Source: Pseudomonas solani
Lineage (GTDB): Bacteria; Pseudomonadota; Gammaproteobacteria; Pseudomonadales; Pseudomonadaceae
Length of the DNA: 64,000 nucleotides
Assembly (NCBI RefSeq): GCF_026072635.1
Contig: NZ_AP023081.1
Location: forward strand, 3,034,501 to 3,098,500
Reading direction: 5' to 3'
Shown one piece after another: positions 1 through 8,973 of this stretch. Both the position numbers and the translations under genes were made by a program. Position 1 is the stretch's first letter; every line of letters starts with the position of its first letter. The notes below the pieces were generated by a model. The model saw only the letters and a program-made list of their open reading frames with translations, was not told the DNA's origin and did no database searches.

Positions 1-972
1 CAGCGCCTGCCGCTGCACGATGCCCTGGCCCGCCAGGTCCGTGCCCAGCGCGATGCCGTGCGCGCGGTGCTGGATGGCGACGACCCGCGCCTGCTGGTGG
101 TGGTCGGCCCCTGTTCCATCCACGATCCCGAATCCGCCCTCGACTACGCCCGCCGCCTCGCCGCGCTGGCGCCGGAGGTGAGCGACCAGTTGCTGCTGGT
201 GATGCGCGCCTACGTCGAGAAGCCGCGCACTACGGTGGGCTGGAAGGGGCTGGTGTACGACCCGCACCTGGATGGCAGTGGCGATATGGCGGCCGGCCTG
301 GCGCTCAGCCGCCGGCTGATGCTGCAGATGATCGAGCTGGGGCTGCCGGTGGCCACGGAATTGCTGCAACCCCTGGCCGCCGGCTACTTCGATGACCTGC
401 TGGGCTGGGCCGCCATCGGTGCGCGCACCAGCGAATCCCAGGTGCATCGCGAGATGGTCAGCGGCCTCGACCTGCCGGTGGGCTTCAAGAACGGCACCGA
501 CGGCAGCCTCGGCATCGCCACCGACGCCATGCGCTCGGCGGCCCACGCACACCAGCACTTCGGCATCGACGACCAGGGCCGCCCGGCGCTGGTGCAGACC
601 GCCGGCAACGCCGATACGCACCTGGTACTGCGTGGCGGCCACCAGGGCCCGAACCATGACGCAGCCAGTGTCGCGGCGGCACGTGCGGGGCTGGAGAAGC
701 TCGGTATCGCACCGCGCATCATGGTCGACTGCAGCCATGCCAACAGCGGCAAGGACCCGCTGCGTCAGCCGGCGGTGCTGGCGGACGTGATCGACCAGCG
801 CCTGGCCGGCCAGGACGCCCTGCGCGGGGTGATGATCGAGAGCCACCTGTTCGACGGCGCGCAGTCGCTGTCCTGCGACCTGAGCTACGGCGTGTCCATC
901 ACCGATGGCTGCCTGGGCTGGGACGGCACCGAGCGCATCCTGCGGGAGGCGGCGGCGCGGTTGCGCGGGTAA
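1..972 (+). CDS. 3-deoxy-7-phosphoheptulonate (DAHP) synthase, class I, 5' end cut by window
   Basis: Condenses phosphoenolpyruvate and erythrose 4-phosphate to DAHP, the first committed step of the shikimate pathway. The reading frame is open from base 1, so the true start lies outside the window; about 323 residues are visible and roughly the first 30-40 of a ~350-residue AroF/G/H-type enzyme are missing. Visible family motifs are VVVGPCSIHD, the KPRTTVGWKG loop, GFKNGTDG, GGHQGPNHD and DCSHANSGKD, which carry the phosphate- and metal-binding residues. It is convergent with cobN, separated by about 150 bp containing a REP-like hairpin. As I recall, P. aeruginosa has the same arrangement (PA2943 beside cobN PA2944). 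Feedback specificity (Tyr, Phe or Trp) cannot be told from the visible part. Confidence 0.93.
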   Translation, partial: QRLPLHDALARQVRAQRDAVRAVLDGDDPRLLVVVGPCSIHDPESALDYARRLAALAPEVSDQLLLVMRAYVEKPRTTVGWKGLVYDPHLDGSGDMAAGLALSRRLMLQMIELGLPVATELLQPLAAGYFDDLLGWAAIGARTSESQVHREMVSGLDLPVGFKNGTDGSLGIATDAMRSAAHAHQHFGIDDQGRPALVQTAGNADTHLVLRGGHQGPNHDAASVAAARAGLEKLGIAPRIMVDCSHANSGKDPLRQPAVLADVIDQRLAGQDALRGVMIESHLFDGAQSLSCDLSYGVSITDGCLGWDGTERILREAAARLRG

Positions 973-1059
973 TCATCGGTGGGCGGGGCGTTGCCCCGCC
1001 GGTTCGAGCGTAGGGCGGGTGAAACCCGCGTGTGCCGGTGGGGCTTCGTGCCGGGGGTG

Positions 1060-1087
1060 TTCGCGAGCAGAGCTCGCTCCTACAAGG
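1060..1087. repeat. REP-like palindromic element
   Basis: Contains GCGAGCAGAGCTCGC, a short imperfect hairpin followed by TCCTACAAGG. This is the Pseudomonas intergenic REP type that carries GCTCGCTCCTACA. It sits in the convergent gap between the DAHP synthase gene and cobN, where such elements may help terminate or insulate transcripts. Confidence 0.6.
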
Positions 1088-1121
1088 GCGCCGGGGTTGT
1101 GGTGAGGGGGCGCGCCGGGGG

Positions 1122-4100
1122 CTACTGCTCCTCGATATCCAGCAGCAGGTTCTCGATGGCCTCGCGGTAGTCGCCGGGGTGTTCCCAGAGGCCGCGTTGC
1201 TGGGCTTCCACCAGGCGCTCGGCGATGTCGCGCAGAGCGTCGGGGTTGTGCTGCTGGATGAAGTCGCGGGTGTCGGCGTCCATCAGGTAGGCGTCGGCCA
1301 GCAGCTGGTACTGGTGGTCGTCGATCAGCTCGCTGGTGGCGTCGAAGGCGAACAGGTAGTCCACGGTCGCCGCCAGCTCGAAGGCGCCCTTGTAGCCGTG
1401 TCGCTTCATGCCGGCGATCCACTTGGGGTTGGCTGCGCGCGAGCGCACCACGCGGCCGAGCTCTTCCTTCAGCGAGCGGATGCGTGGCAGGTCCGGCTGG
1501 CTGTGGTCGCCGTGGTAGCTGGCCACTTTCTCGCCGCGCAGGGTCTCGGCGGCGGCGAGCATGCCGCCCTGGAACTGGTAGTAATCGTTGGAGTCGAGGA
1601 TGTCGTGCTCGCGGTTGTCCTGGTTCTGCAGCACCGCCTGCAGCCGCTCCAGGCGTTGAGCGAAGCGCGCCCGCGCGGGCGTGCCGGCATCCTGGGCACC
1701 GTAGGCGTAGCCACCCCAGTTCAAATACACCTCGGCCAGTTCGGCGCGGTCCTGCCATTGGCGCTCCTCGATGGCGCCCTGTACGCCGGCGCCATAGGCC
1801 CCGGGCTGGGCGCCGAAGATGCGCCAGCCGGCCTGCAACCGCGCGTCGTCCACGGCCAGCCCTTCGGCGGCGAGGCGGGCGCTTTCCAGTTTCACCCGCG
1901 CGGCCAGGGGGTTCATGTCCTCGGGCTCGTCCAGTTCGGCTACGGCCTGCACGGCGGCATCGAACAGGCGGATGAGGTTGGCGAAGGCATCGCGGAAGAA
2001 GCCCGATACCCGCAGCGTCACGTCCACCCGGGGGCGGTCGAGCAGCGACAGCGGCAGGATCTCGAAGTCTTCCACGCGCTGGCTGCCGGCCTGCCACACC
2101 GGCCGCACGCCCATCAGCGCCAGGGCCTGGGCGATGTCGTCGCCGCCGGTGCGCATGGTGGCGGTGCCCCAGACGGAAAGGCCGAGCTGGCGCAGGTGGT
2201 CGCCCTCGTCCTGCAGGTGGCGTTCCAGCAGCAGGCTGGCGGACTGGAAGCCCAGGCGCCAGGCGGTGGGCGTGGGCAGGTTGCGCACGTCCAGGGTGAA
2301 GAAGTTGCGCCCGGTGGGCAGGGTGTCGAGGCGCCCGCGACTGGGGGCGCCGCTGGGGCCGGGCAGCACGAAGCGGCCTTCCAGGGCGGCCAGCACGCCG
2401 CCGATTTCGGCGGGGCCGCAGGCGTCCAGGGCCGGGGCGACGACCTGGCGCAGGCTGTGGATAACCAGGTCGCTGGCGGGGCCCACCGACGGATGATCAG
2501 TCGCCCGGATCATCTCCAGGGCCAGCAGCTCCAGGCGCTCGCGGGTGTCGCCGTTGCTGCGCCAGGGATCGATGCTGACCCGCTCCAGCAGCGCCGGGCG
2601 CGGGCCTTCCCAGGGCTCGGCCCAGTTGCAGTCCAGCGGGTCGCGGCTCAGTTGCAGGTCGGTGGCGAGCGCACGCAGCAGGCTGGCGTTGGCGCCCTTG
2701 CCGTCCCCCCGGGGGATGCGCACCAGGGACAGCAGGGTGTCGTCGCGCAGGCCGCCGACGGGGGATTCGCCGAACACGTGGAGGCCGTCGCGGATCTGCG
2801 ATTCCTTGAGGTCGCAGAGGTAGGCATCCAGCTGCGGCAGCCAGCTTTCCGGGTCGTCGCTGATGCTCAGCTCCAGCTCGCGGTCCAGCGCGGTGGCCTT
2901 CACCAGCTCGAGGATTTCGCCGCGCAGTTGCACGGCGCGGCGCGGGTCCAGCAGCGAGGCGTCGTAGTACTCGTCGGCCAGGCGCTCCAGGTCGCGCAAC
3001 GGGCCGTAGTTCTCGGCGCGGGTCAGCGGCGGCATCAGGTGGTCGATGATCACCGCCTGGGCGCGGCGCTTGGCCTGGGCGCCTTCGCCGGGGTCGTTGA
3101 CGATGAAGGGGTAGATGTTCGGCAGCGGGCCCATCACCGCATCCGGCCAGCACTCGGCGGAGAGGCCGACGCCCTTGCCCGGCAGCCATTCCAGGTTGCC
3201 GTGCTTGCCGACGTGCACCAGCGCGTCGGCGCCGAACACCTCGCGCAGCCAGAAGTAGAAGGCCAGGTAGCCGTGGGGCGGCACCAGCGCGGCGTCGTGG
3301 TAGATGGCTGCCGGGTCCAGCTGGTAGCCACGCGCCGGCTGGATGCCGACGAAGGCCAGGCCGAAGCGCAGGCCGGCGATCATCATGCGCCCGGCACGGA
3401 ACATCGGGTCCTGCTGCGGTTCGCCCCAGCGCTCCGTCACCGCCCGCTGGTTGGCCTCGGGCAGGCGGGCGAAGCAGGCCAGGTAGGCGTCCAGCGCCAG
3501 GCTTTGGGCGCAGGGGCGTGCGTCGAGGCTGTCGAGGTCGTTGCTGACGCCGCCCAGCAGACTGTGGATAAGTGCCGTGCCGCTCTCCGGCAGACCGGCC
3601 AGGGGTAACCCTCGGCCTCCAGGGCGCGGAGGATGTTCAGCGCGGCGGCCGGGGTGTCCAGGCCCACGCCGTTGCCAATGCGGCCGTCGCGGGTGGGGTA
3701 GTTGGCGAGGATCAGCGCCACGCGCTTGTCGGCGTTGGCCTTGCGCCCCAGCAGCAGCCAGCGGCGCGCCAGTTCGGCGACGAAATCCATGCGTTCGAGG
3801 TGGGGCAGGTAGCACACCACGTCGCTCTGGCTGCGCTCGCTGCGCCAGGCCAGGCCCTTGAAGCTGATGGGGCGGGTGATGATGCGCCCGTCCAGCTCCG
3901 GCAGGGCGATGTGCATGGCCAGGTCGCGCGGGCCGAGGCCTTGCGGGTTCTCTTCCCAGAGCGGCTGGTTGTCCAGCGAGCAGATGGCCTGCAGCACCGG
4001 CACGTCGCGGCGGAACGGGCGTTGGCCGGGTGAGTCGGGGTTGGATTGGGCGAAGCCGGTGGTGTTGATGATCAGCTCGGCATCGACGGCGTCCAGCCAG

Positions 4101-4855
4101 TCCTCGACCACGGCCAGGCACTCGGCTTCCTTGAGGCTGGCCACCGCGATGGGCAGCGGGTTGATGCCGACGGCGGCGAGGCGCTCGCAGAAGGCGTCGA
4201 TGAAGGCGGTGTTCGCCGCCTGCAGGTGGGTGCGATAGAACAGCAGGGCCGCCACCGGCTGGCCCTCCCGCCAGTCGGCGCGCCAGTGGTCGAGATGAGC
4301 GGGGCGCTGGTGCGGGTGATGCACGGCAACGCGGGGCAGGGTGCTGGGCGCCTGCCACGGGTAGTCGCGGCCCAGGCAGCGGCTGGCGAGGCTGGCGAAC
4401 AGCTGCCGGGCGTTATCCAGGCCGCCTTGGCGCAGGTACTGCCAGCAGCGCTCGGCGTCTTCTTCCGGGACGCTGCACAGGCGGGCCAGCTCCGGGTCGG
4501 GGCGGTCGTCGCCGGGCACCAGGATCAGCTGCGTGCCGCGCTCGGCCAGGGCCACCAGTTGCTCGATGCCGTAGCGCCAGTAGCCGACGCCGCCATGCAC
4601 GGAGATGAGGATGACCTTGGCGTGCTGCAGCACCTCGTCGACGTAAAGGTCCACCGAGGCGTGGTTCTGCAGCTGCATGGGGTTGGCCAGGCGCAGGCTG
4701 GGGTAGTCCGCCGGCAGCTCGCGGGCGGCCTCGGCCAGCAGCGCCAGGTGCGAATCACCGCTGCAGAGGATCACCAGCTCGGCGGGCGTCTGGGCCAGGT
4801 GGGCGATGCCGTCGTCGGGGACGAAGCCGCCAGGTTGGGTGCGCAGCAGGTGCAT
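1122..4855 (-). pseudogene. cobN: cobN, cobaltochelatase large subunit, frameshifted near 3602-3605
   Basis: CobN is the large subunit of the aerobic ATP-dependent cobaltochelatase (CobNST), inserting Co2+ into hydrogenobyrinic a,c-diamide. The N-terminal third reads from ATG at 4853-4855, but the frame is lost near 3600. The remainder (from LAGLPESGTALIH onward, down to a stop at 1122) continues in another frame. Adding one C to the CCCC run (plus strand GGGG at 3602-3605) gives Y-P-L-A-G-L-P and a continuous 1244-residue protein, the usual CobN length. The downstream part contains typical chelatase blocks such as HVGKHGNLEWLPGKG and QLLADAYLMDAD. It lies 60 bp after cobW, in the same transcript and under the upstream B12 riboswitch. 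Whether the shift is real or a sequencing error cannot be decided here; the rest of the gene shows no other decay, which favours an error or a very recent mutation. Confidence 0.9.
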
Positions 4856-4883
4856 GGCTCGGGCCTTGGCTCGGTGGTGCGGC

Positions 4884-4901
4884 CCTCTCCCGGGGGAGAG
4901 G
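4884..4901. repeat. intercistronic hairpin between cobW and cobN
   Basis: CCTCTCC and GGAGAGG form a 7-bp inverted repeat with a 4-base loop in the 60-bp gap between the cobW stop and the cobN start. It has no U-tract on the minus strand, so it is more likely a processing or stability hairpin, or a common intergenic repeat, than a terminator. Confidence 0.45.
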
Positions 4902-4915
4902 AGCCGGTTCGGCGG

Positions 4916-5968
4916 TTACGCCAGGGCAGTGCGCAGTTCGTTGGCGATGGTGGCCGGGTCCAGCTCCTGGCCGATCACCACCAGGCGGGTGGCGCGGGTT
5001 TCGTCGGCCAGCCACTTGCGGTCGAAGTGTTTGTCGAAGCGCTTGCCGACGCCCTGTACCAGCAGGCGCATGGGCTTGCCGGGGATGGCGGCGAAGCCCT
5101 TGATGCGCAGCACGTCGTGGCGCTCCACCAGTTGGCCGAGGGCGGCCAGCAGGGCGGCCTCTTCCACTTCCGGCAGGTCGACGTGGAAGGAGTCGAACTC
5201 GTCGTGGTCGTGGTCCTCGTGCCCTTCGTGGTCGTGGTGGGTGGCGCGGCTGCCGATGTGCGCCTCGGCTTCGGCGTTCAGGCCCAGCAGCACGGAGAGC
5301 GGCAGCTTGCCGGCGCTGGCTTCGACGATCTTCACCGCCGGCGGCAGCTCCTCGGCCACTTCGGCGCGCACGGCGGCCAGGGCGTCGGCGTCGAGCAGGT
5401 CGGCCTTGTTGAGGATCACCAGGTCGGCGCTGGCCAGCTGGTCTTCGAAGAGTTCGTGCAGGGGCGACTCGTGGTCGAGGTTCGGGTCCTGCTTGCGTTG
5501 CTCGTCCACCTGCTCGGGGTGGGCGGCGAAGGTGCCGGCGGCGACGGCGGGGCTGTCGACCACGGTGATCACCGCGTCCACGGTGCAGGCACTGCGGATC
5601 TCCGGCCACTGGAAGGCCTGCACCAGGGGCTTGGGCAGGGCCAGGCCGGAGGTCTCGATGAGGATCTGGTCGAGGTCGCCACGGCGGGCCACCAGTTCGC
5701 GCATCACCGGGAAGAACTCCTCCTGCACGGTGCAGCACAGGCAGCCGTTGGCCAGTTCGAAGACGCGGCCCACGGCCTCTTCCTCGCTGCAGCCGATGGA
5801 GCATTGCTTGAGGATTTCGCCGTCGATGCCCAGCTCGCCGAACTCGTTGACGATCACCGCGATGCGGCGGCCCTCGGCGTTGTCGAGCATGTGGCGGAGC
5901 AGGGTGGTCTTACCGGCACCGAGGAAGCCGGTGACGATGGTGACGGGGAGTTTGGCCAGGGTTTTCAT
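4916..5968 (-). CDS. cobW: CobW, cobalamin-biosynthesis GTPase / metallochaperone
   Basis: A 350-residue COG0523 G3E-family GTPase, thought to deliver cobalt to the CobNST chelatase. The P-loop GFLGAGKTT lies at about residues 14-22, and the family's metal-binding CxCC motif appears as GCLCCT near residue 79. A histidine/aspartate-rich stretch (HHDHEGHEDHDHDE) near residue 235-250 is a likely metal-loading linker before the C-terminal CobW_C domain. It is the first gene after the minus-strand B12 riboswitch, with cobN next, so both should be repressed when adenosylcobalamin is abundant. COG0523 proteins can also be zinc chaperones, but the riboswitch and cobN neighbour make CobW the best call. 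Confidence 0.93.
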   Translation of the reverse strand: MKTLAKLPVTIVTGFLGAGKTTLLRHMLDNAEGRRIAVIVNEFGELGIDGEILKQCSIGCSEEEAVGRVFELANGCLCCTVQEEFFPVMRELVARRGDLDQILIETSGLALPKPLVQAFQWPEIRSACTVDAVITVVDSPAVAAGTFAAHPEQVDEQRKQDPNLDHESPLHELFEDQLASADLVILNKADLLDADALAAVRAEVAEELPPAVKIVEASAGKLPLSVLLGLNAEAEAHIGSRATHHDHEGHEDHDHDEFDSFHVDLPEVEEAALLAALGQLVERHDVLRIKGFAAIPGKPMRLLVQGVGKRFDKHFDRKWLADETRATRLVVIGQELDPATIANELRTALA

Positions 5969-6069
5969 GCGCGGCAGCCCTTTGCTGGGAGTCGATCGGA
6001 TCGGCGGGCGCGCGGGACGAGGGCACTGGGGGCCCGATTCGCCACCGGATCACCCCGCCCGGTTGTCTG

Positions 6070-6250
6070 GAAATTCGCCGAGGCAGGTCTCCTGGCTCAC
6101 AGCCTGGCGCGATGCGCCGTCCTTCCGCCTTCCCGCCCGATGGGCAGTGGCTGTGGATAGGACCTCAGCTGTTCACAGTTGCGGGGGCAGCCACGGCTTG
6201 GCCGTGTTCCCTCTTAGCCGCGGCGCACGGCCGCGGAACCTCGAAGGGCC
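6070..6250 (-). promoter_or_regulatory. cobalamin (B12) riboswitch controlling cobW-cobN
   Basis: Read on the minus strand it contains the conserved core GGCTGCCCCCGCAACTGT (6175-6192), GCCACTG (6145-6151) and a B12 box GAGCCAGGAGACCTGCC (6082-6098), in the order expected for a cobalamin aptamer. The cobW start codon lies about 110 bases downstream. Ligand binding is expected to shut off cobW and cobN. Confidence 0.93.
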
Positions 6251-6324
6251 GAAGGCTACGCAGGGCGGGGGCGGCGGTCAATCGCGGCGGTTGACGGCCA
6301 GTCGGACTCGTGATGTTCTTGTGC

Positions 6325-6515
6325 GGTTTTTTCAGGTGTCTCGCGCCGTCGCGCGCGAGGTGAAACGGGAAGTCGGTGTGCCCCAGGGCGAGTCCGACGC
6401 TGCCCCCGCAACGGTAAGCGCACGTAGGGATCTGTAAGCCACTGTGTCCGGCGGACATGGGAAGGCAAACCCGACCAGCCATGGCTGGCGTCGCAAGCCC
6501 GGAGACCGGCCTGAT
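6325..6515 (+). promoter_or_regulatory. cobalamin (B12) riboswitch controlling cbtB-cbtA
   Basis: On the plus strand: GCTGCCCCCGCAACGGT (6399-6415), GCCACTGTG near 6438, and a B12 box AAGCCCGGAGACCGGCC (6495-6511). It is followed by a GC-rich expression platform, with cbtB starting at 6631. It is arranged head to head with the cobW riboswitch, about 75 bp apart, so a single intergenic region of roughly 660 bp holds two independent B12 sensors. Confidence 0.93.
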
Positions 6516-6630
6516 CACTCTTTTGGCAACCCGCGGTGGGCGGGCGCACGCCGGAAATGCGGTCCCCGCGCGGCCGCTTTCTTCGCACGCGTTCCTCTTG
6601 CCGACTCACCCGCATCGCAGAGGAAGCACC

Positions 6631-6813
6631 ATGTCCAGCAGCACACTGAGCCATTCGGCCGCCGCCGTCCCCCTGTCCAAACGCCTGGCCATCGCCATCG
6701 GTGCCAGCCTCCTGGGCCTGTCGCTGGTGTACTTCGCCGGCTTCTCGCACATCGAGGCGGTGCACAACGCTGCCCACGATACCCGTCACAGCTCCGCCTT
6801 CCCCTGCCACTGA
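6631..6813 (+). CDS. cbtB: CbtB, cobalt transporter small subunit
   Basis: A 60-residue protein with one predicted membrane helix (residues about 17-37, AIAIGASLLGLSLVYFAGF) and a short tail rich in His (HIEAVHNAAHDTRHSS...H), typical of the CbtB family that accompanies CbtA in cobalt uptake. The ATG at 6631 follows GAGGAAG with suitable spacing; an upstream in-frame extension would run back into the riboswitch and is rejected. It precedes cbtA by 10 bp and lies directly downstream of a B12 riboswitch, which supports cobalt import for cobalamin synthesis. Confidence 0.88.
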   Translation: MSSSTLSHSAAAVPLSKRLAIAIGASLLGLSLVYFAGFSHIEAVHNAAHDTRHSSAFPCH

Positions 6814-6823
6814 GGGCGCAACC

Positions 6824-7531
6824 GTGATCAAGCGCATCGCCCAGACCGCCGGGTTCGCCGGTCTCTTCGCCGCCATCGTGCTGACCCTGCTGCAAAGCCT
6901 GTGGGTCACCCCGCTGATTCTCCATGCGGAAACCTTCGAGAATTCGGCATCGGCCGAGCAGACCGAACACGCCCACGAGCACGCCGCCGGCGCGCCCGCC
7001 CATGAACACGACGCCGAAGCCTGGGCGCCGGAAGACGGCTGGCAGCGCACCCTGTCCACCGGTGGCGCCAACCTGGTGGTGGCGGTCGGCTTCGCCCTGC
7101 TGCTGGCCGCGCTGTTCAGCCTGCGCGGCCCGACCCGCGCCTGGCAGGGCCTGCTCTGGGGCCTGGCCGGTTTCGCCACCTTCGCCCTGGCGCCGTCCCT
7201 CGGCCTGCCGCCGGAGCTGCCGGGTACCGCAGCCGCCGACCTGGCCCAGCGCCAGGTCTGGTGGATCGGCACCGCCGCCTCCACTGCCGCTGGCCTGGCG
7301 CTGATCGCCTTCGGCCGCAACTGGGTCCTGCGCATCGTCGGCCTGGCGCTGCTGGTGATCCCCCATGTGGTCGGCGCACCGCAGCCTGAAGTGCATGCGA
7401 GCCTGGCGCCGGAAGCGCTGGAGCACGAGTTCATCGCCGCCTCGCTGGTGACCAACGCGCTGTTCTGGGGCGCCCTGGGTTGGGCCGCTGCCTGGCTGTA
7501 CCAGCGCTCCGCGAGCCAAGACCTGGCGTGA
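6824..7531 (+). CDS. cbtA: CbtA, cobalt transporter membrane subunit
   Basis: A 235-residue integral membrane protein with several hydrophobic segments (first at residues ~7-29) and an N-proximal periplasmic-type His/Glu cluster (HAHEHAAGAPAHEHDAE, about residues 46-62) that probably binds cobalt. It starts at GTG 6824, 10 bp after cbtB; the in-frame extension upstream overlaps cbtB in another frame and looks spurious. It belongs to the riboswitch-controlled cbtBA pair. A hairpin with a T-tract follows, before cobE. Assignment rests on the cbtB neighbour, the histidine cluster and the riboswitch. Confidence 0.88.
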   Translation: MIKRIAQTAGFAGLFAAIVLTLLQSLWVTPLILHAETFENSASAEQTEHAHEHAAGAPAHEHDAEAWAPEDGWQRTLSTGGANLVVAVGFALLLAALFSLRGPTRAWQGLLWGLAGFATFALAPSLGLPPELPGTAAADLAQRQVWWIGTAASTAAGLALIAFGRNWVLRIVGLALLVIPHVVGAPQPEVHASLAPEALEHEFIAASLVTNALFWGALGWAAAWLYQRSASQDLA

Positions 7532-7552
7532 GCCGGGCTTCGCTGCCGATCG

Positions 7553-7592
7553 ACCCCGCGCAGGGCCCAGCCCTTCGCGGGGTTTTGTTTTG
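7553..7592 (+). terminator. intrinsic terminator after cbtA
   Basis: ACCCCGCG and CGCGGGGT form an 8-bp stem (7553-7560 with 7576-7583) followed by TTTTGTTTTG. It ends only about 13 bp before the cobE start, so cobE-cobM would need readthrough or their own start signal. Confidence 0.75.
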
Positions 7593-7604
7593 TGAGGCCG
7601 GGCG

Positions 7605-8015
7605 ATGACCCTGGTGGCCGGCCTCGGTTGCCGGCGCGGCTGCTCGGAGCAGGAGCTGCGCGCGCTGCTCGACGCTGCCCTGGCCGAGTACGAACTTGTA
7701 CCCGGCGATCTCAGCGCCCTGGCCAGTGTCGACAGCAAAGCCGATGAGCCGGGGTTGCAGGCCCTGGCGCTGACCCTTCGCTTGCCCCTGGCGCTGCTGC
7801 CGGCGGCGCAGCTGGCGGCCTGCGAGGGGCGCTTGTCCGGCCTGTCGGCCATCGCCCTGCGGGAAACCGGCAGCCCCGGCATCGCCGAAGCCGCCGCGCT
7901 GGTACAGGCCGAGGCCCTGGCCGGCCGCCCGGCGCGGTTGCTGGTGGAGAAACGCCGCAGTGCCAACGCCACCTGTGCGCTGGCCTGCCCCCTTGAGGAT
8001 GTGGATACCCCATGA
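7605..8015 (+). CDS. cobE: CobE, cobalamin biosynthesis protein (CbiG C-terminal-like)
   Basis: A 136-residue protein opening with the family motif VAGLGCRRGC and ending in a conserved region RSANATCALA. This matches CobE, the stand-alone equivalent of the C-terminal domain of CbiG, implicated in the ring-contraction and late methylation stages of the aerobic pathway. Its TGA overlaps the ATG of cobM (ATGA at 8012-8015), indicating translational coupling. The exact chemistry of CobE is not fully established. Confidence 0.85.
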   Translation: MTLVAGLGCRRGCSEQELRALLDAALAEYELVPGDLSALASVDSKADEPGLQALALTLRLPLALLPAAQLAACEGRLSGLSAIALRETGSPGIAEAAALVQAEALAGRPARLLVEKRRSANATCALACPLEDVDTP

Positions 8016-8776
8016 CGGTCTATTTCATCGGCGCCGGCCCCGGCGATCCGGAACTCATCACGGTCAAGGGCCAGCGGTTGATCCGCAGTTGCCCGGTGAT
8101 CCTCTACGCCGGTTCCCTGGTGCCGGAAGCGGTGCTGGATGGGCATAGCGCCGAGCGGGTGGTGAACACCGCCGAGCTGCACCTGGAGGCGATAGTCGCC
8201 CTGCTGGCCGAGGCCCACGGGCGTGGCCAGGACGTGGCCCGGGTGCATTCCGGCGACCCCTCGCTGTATGGCGCCATCGGCGAGCAGATCCGCCACCTGC
8301 GCGCGCTGGGCATTCCCTATGAGGTGGTGCCCGGCGTCACCGCCACCGCCGCCTGCGCCGCGTTGCTCGGCACCGAGCTGACCCTGCCGGATATTTCCCA
8401 GACGCTGATCCTCACCCGCTTCGCCACCCGCACGCGGATGCCCGAGGGCGAATCCCTGGCGGAGCTGGCGCAGCACCGCGCAACCCTGGCCATCCACCTG
8501 GGCGTCAGCCACCTGCCGCGCATCGTCGAAGAACTGCTGCCGCACTATGGCGCCGATTGCCCCGTGGCCGTGGTGCACCGCGCCAGCTGGCCCGACCAGG
8601 ACTGGGTGACCGGCACCCTGGCGGACATCGAGGCACGGGTGGCGCAGAAGGATTTCCGCCGCACCGCGCTGATCCTCGTGGGGCGGGTGCTGGCTGCCGA
8701 AGGCTTCACCGATTCCTCGCTCTACCACCCCGATCACGCCCACCTCTACCGCCCAACGGAGCCTCCACAGGGCTGA
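8012..8776 (+). CDS. cobM: precorrin-4 C(11)-methyltransferase CobM
   Basis: A 254-residue SAM-dependent tetrapyrrole methylase that methylates C-11 of precorrin-4 to give precorrin-5 in aerobic cobalamin synthesis. The N-terminal signature GAGPGDPELITVKG (residues ~7-20), HSGDPSLYGAIGEQ and the PGVTATAA loop are typical of this family and bind S-adenosylmethionine. The length matches CobM/CbiF. The start codon overlaps the cobE stop, so the two are probably one translational unit downstream of cbtBA. No terminator with a clear T-tract was seen after it. Confidence 0.93.
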   Translation: MTVYFIGAGPGDPELITVKGQRLIRSCPVILYAGSLVPEAVLDGHSAERVVNTAELHLEAIVALLAEAHGRGQDVARVHSGDPSLYGAIGEQIRHLRALGIPYEVVPGVTATAACAALLGTELTLPDISQTLILTRFATRTRMPEGESLAELAQHRATLAIHLGVSHLPRIVEELLPHYGADCPVAVVHRASWPDQDWVTGTLADIEARVAQKDFRRTALILVGRVLAAEGFTDSSLYHPDHAHLYRPTEPPQG

Positions 8777-8973
8777 AGTGGCGTGCCGCATGGCGCGCCA
8801 CTAGTGACGCAGCGCCGGGAAATAAGCAGAATGCGTCTTTCCCGGTCGGAAACGGCCGCTGGCTTGCGTGCCCGATGTCCCCGTCACGGCGATCTTCCTG
8901 GTCACAGGGAGGGCGCTATCGCGGGACGACGGCTGATCGTTAACACCCACTGGCTTTAAGCGACCTTCTGTCT

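Noticed and set aside
1032..3608. Long plus-strand open frame opposite cobN (and similar ones opposite cobW, dxs and the kinase)
   Set aside because: In GC-rich DNA with strong third-position bias, antisense frames stay open; the products are Gly/Ala/Val/Gln/His-rich with no family features, while the opposite strand encodes conserved enzymes.
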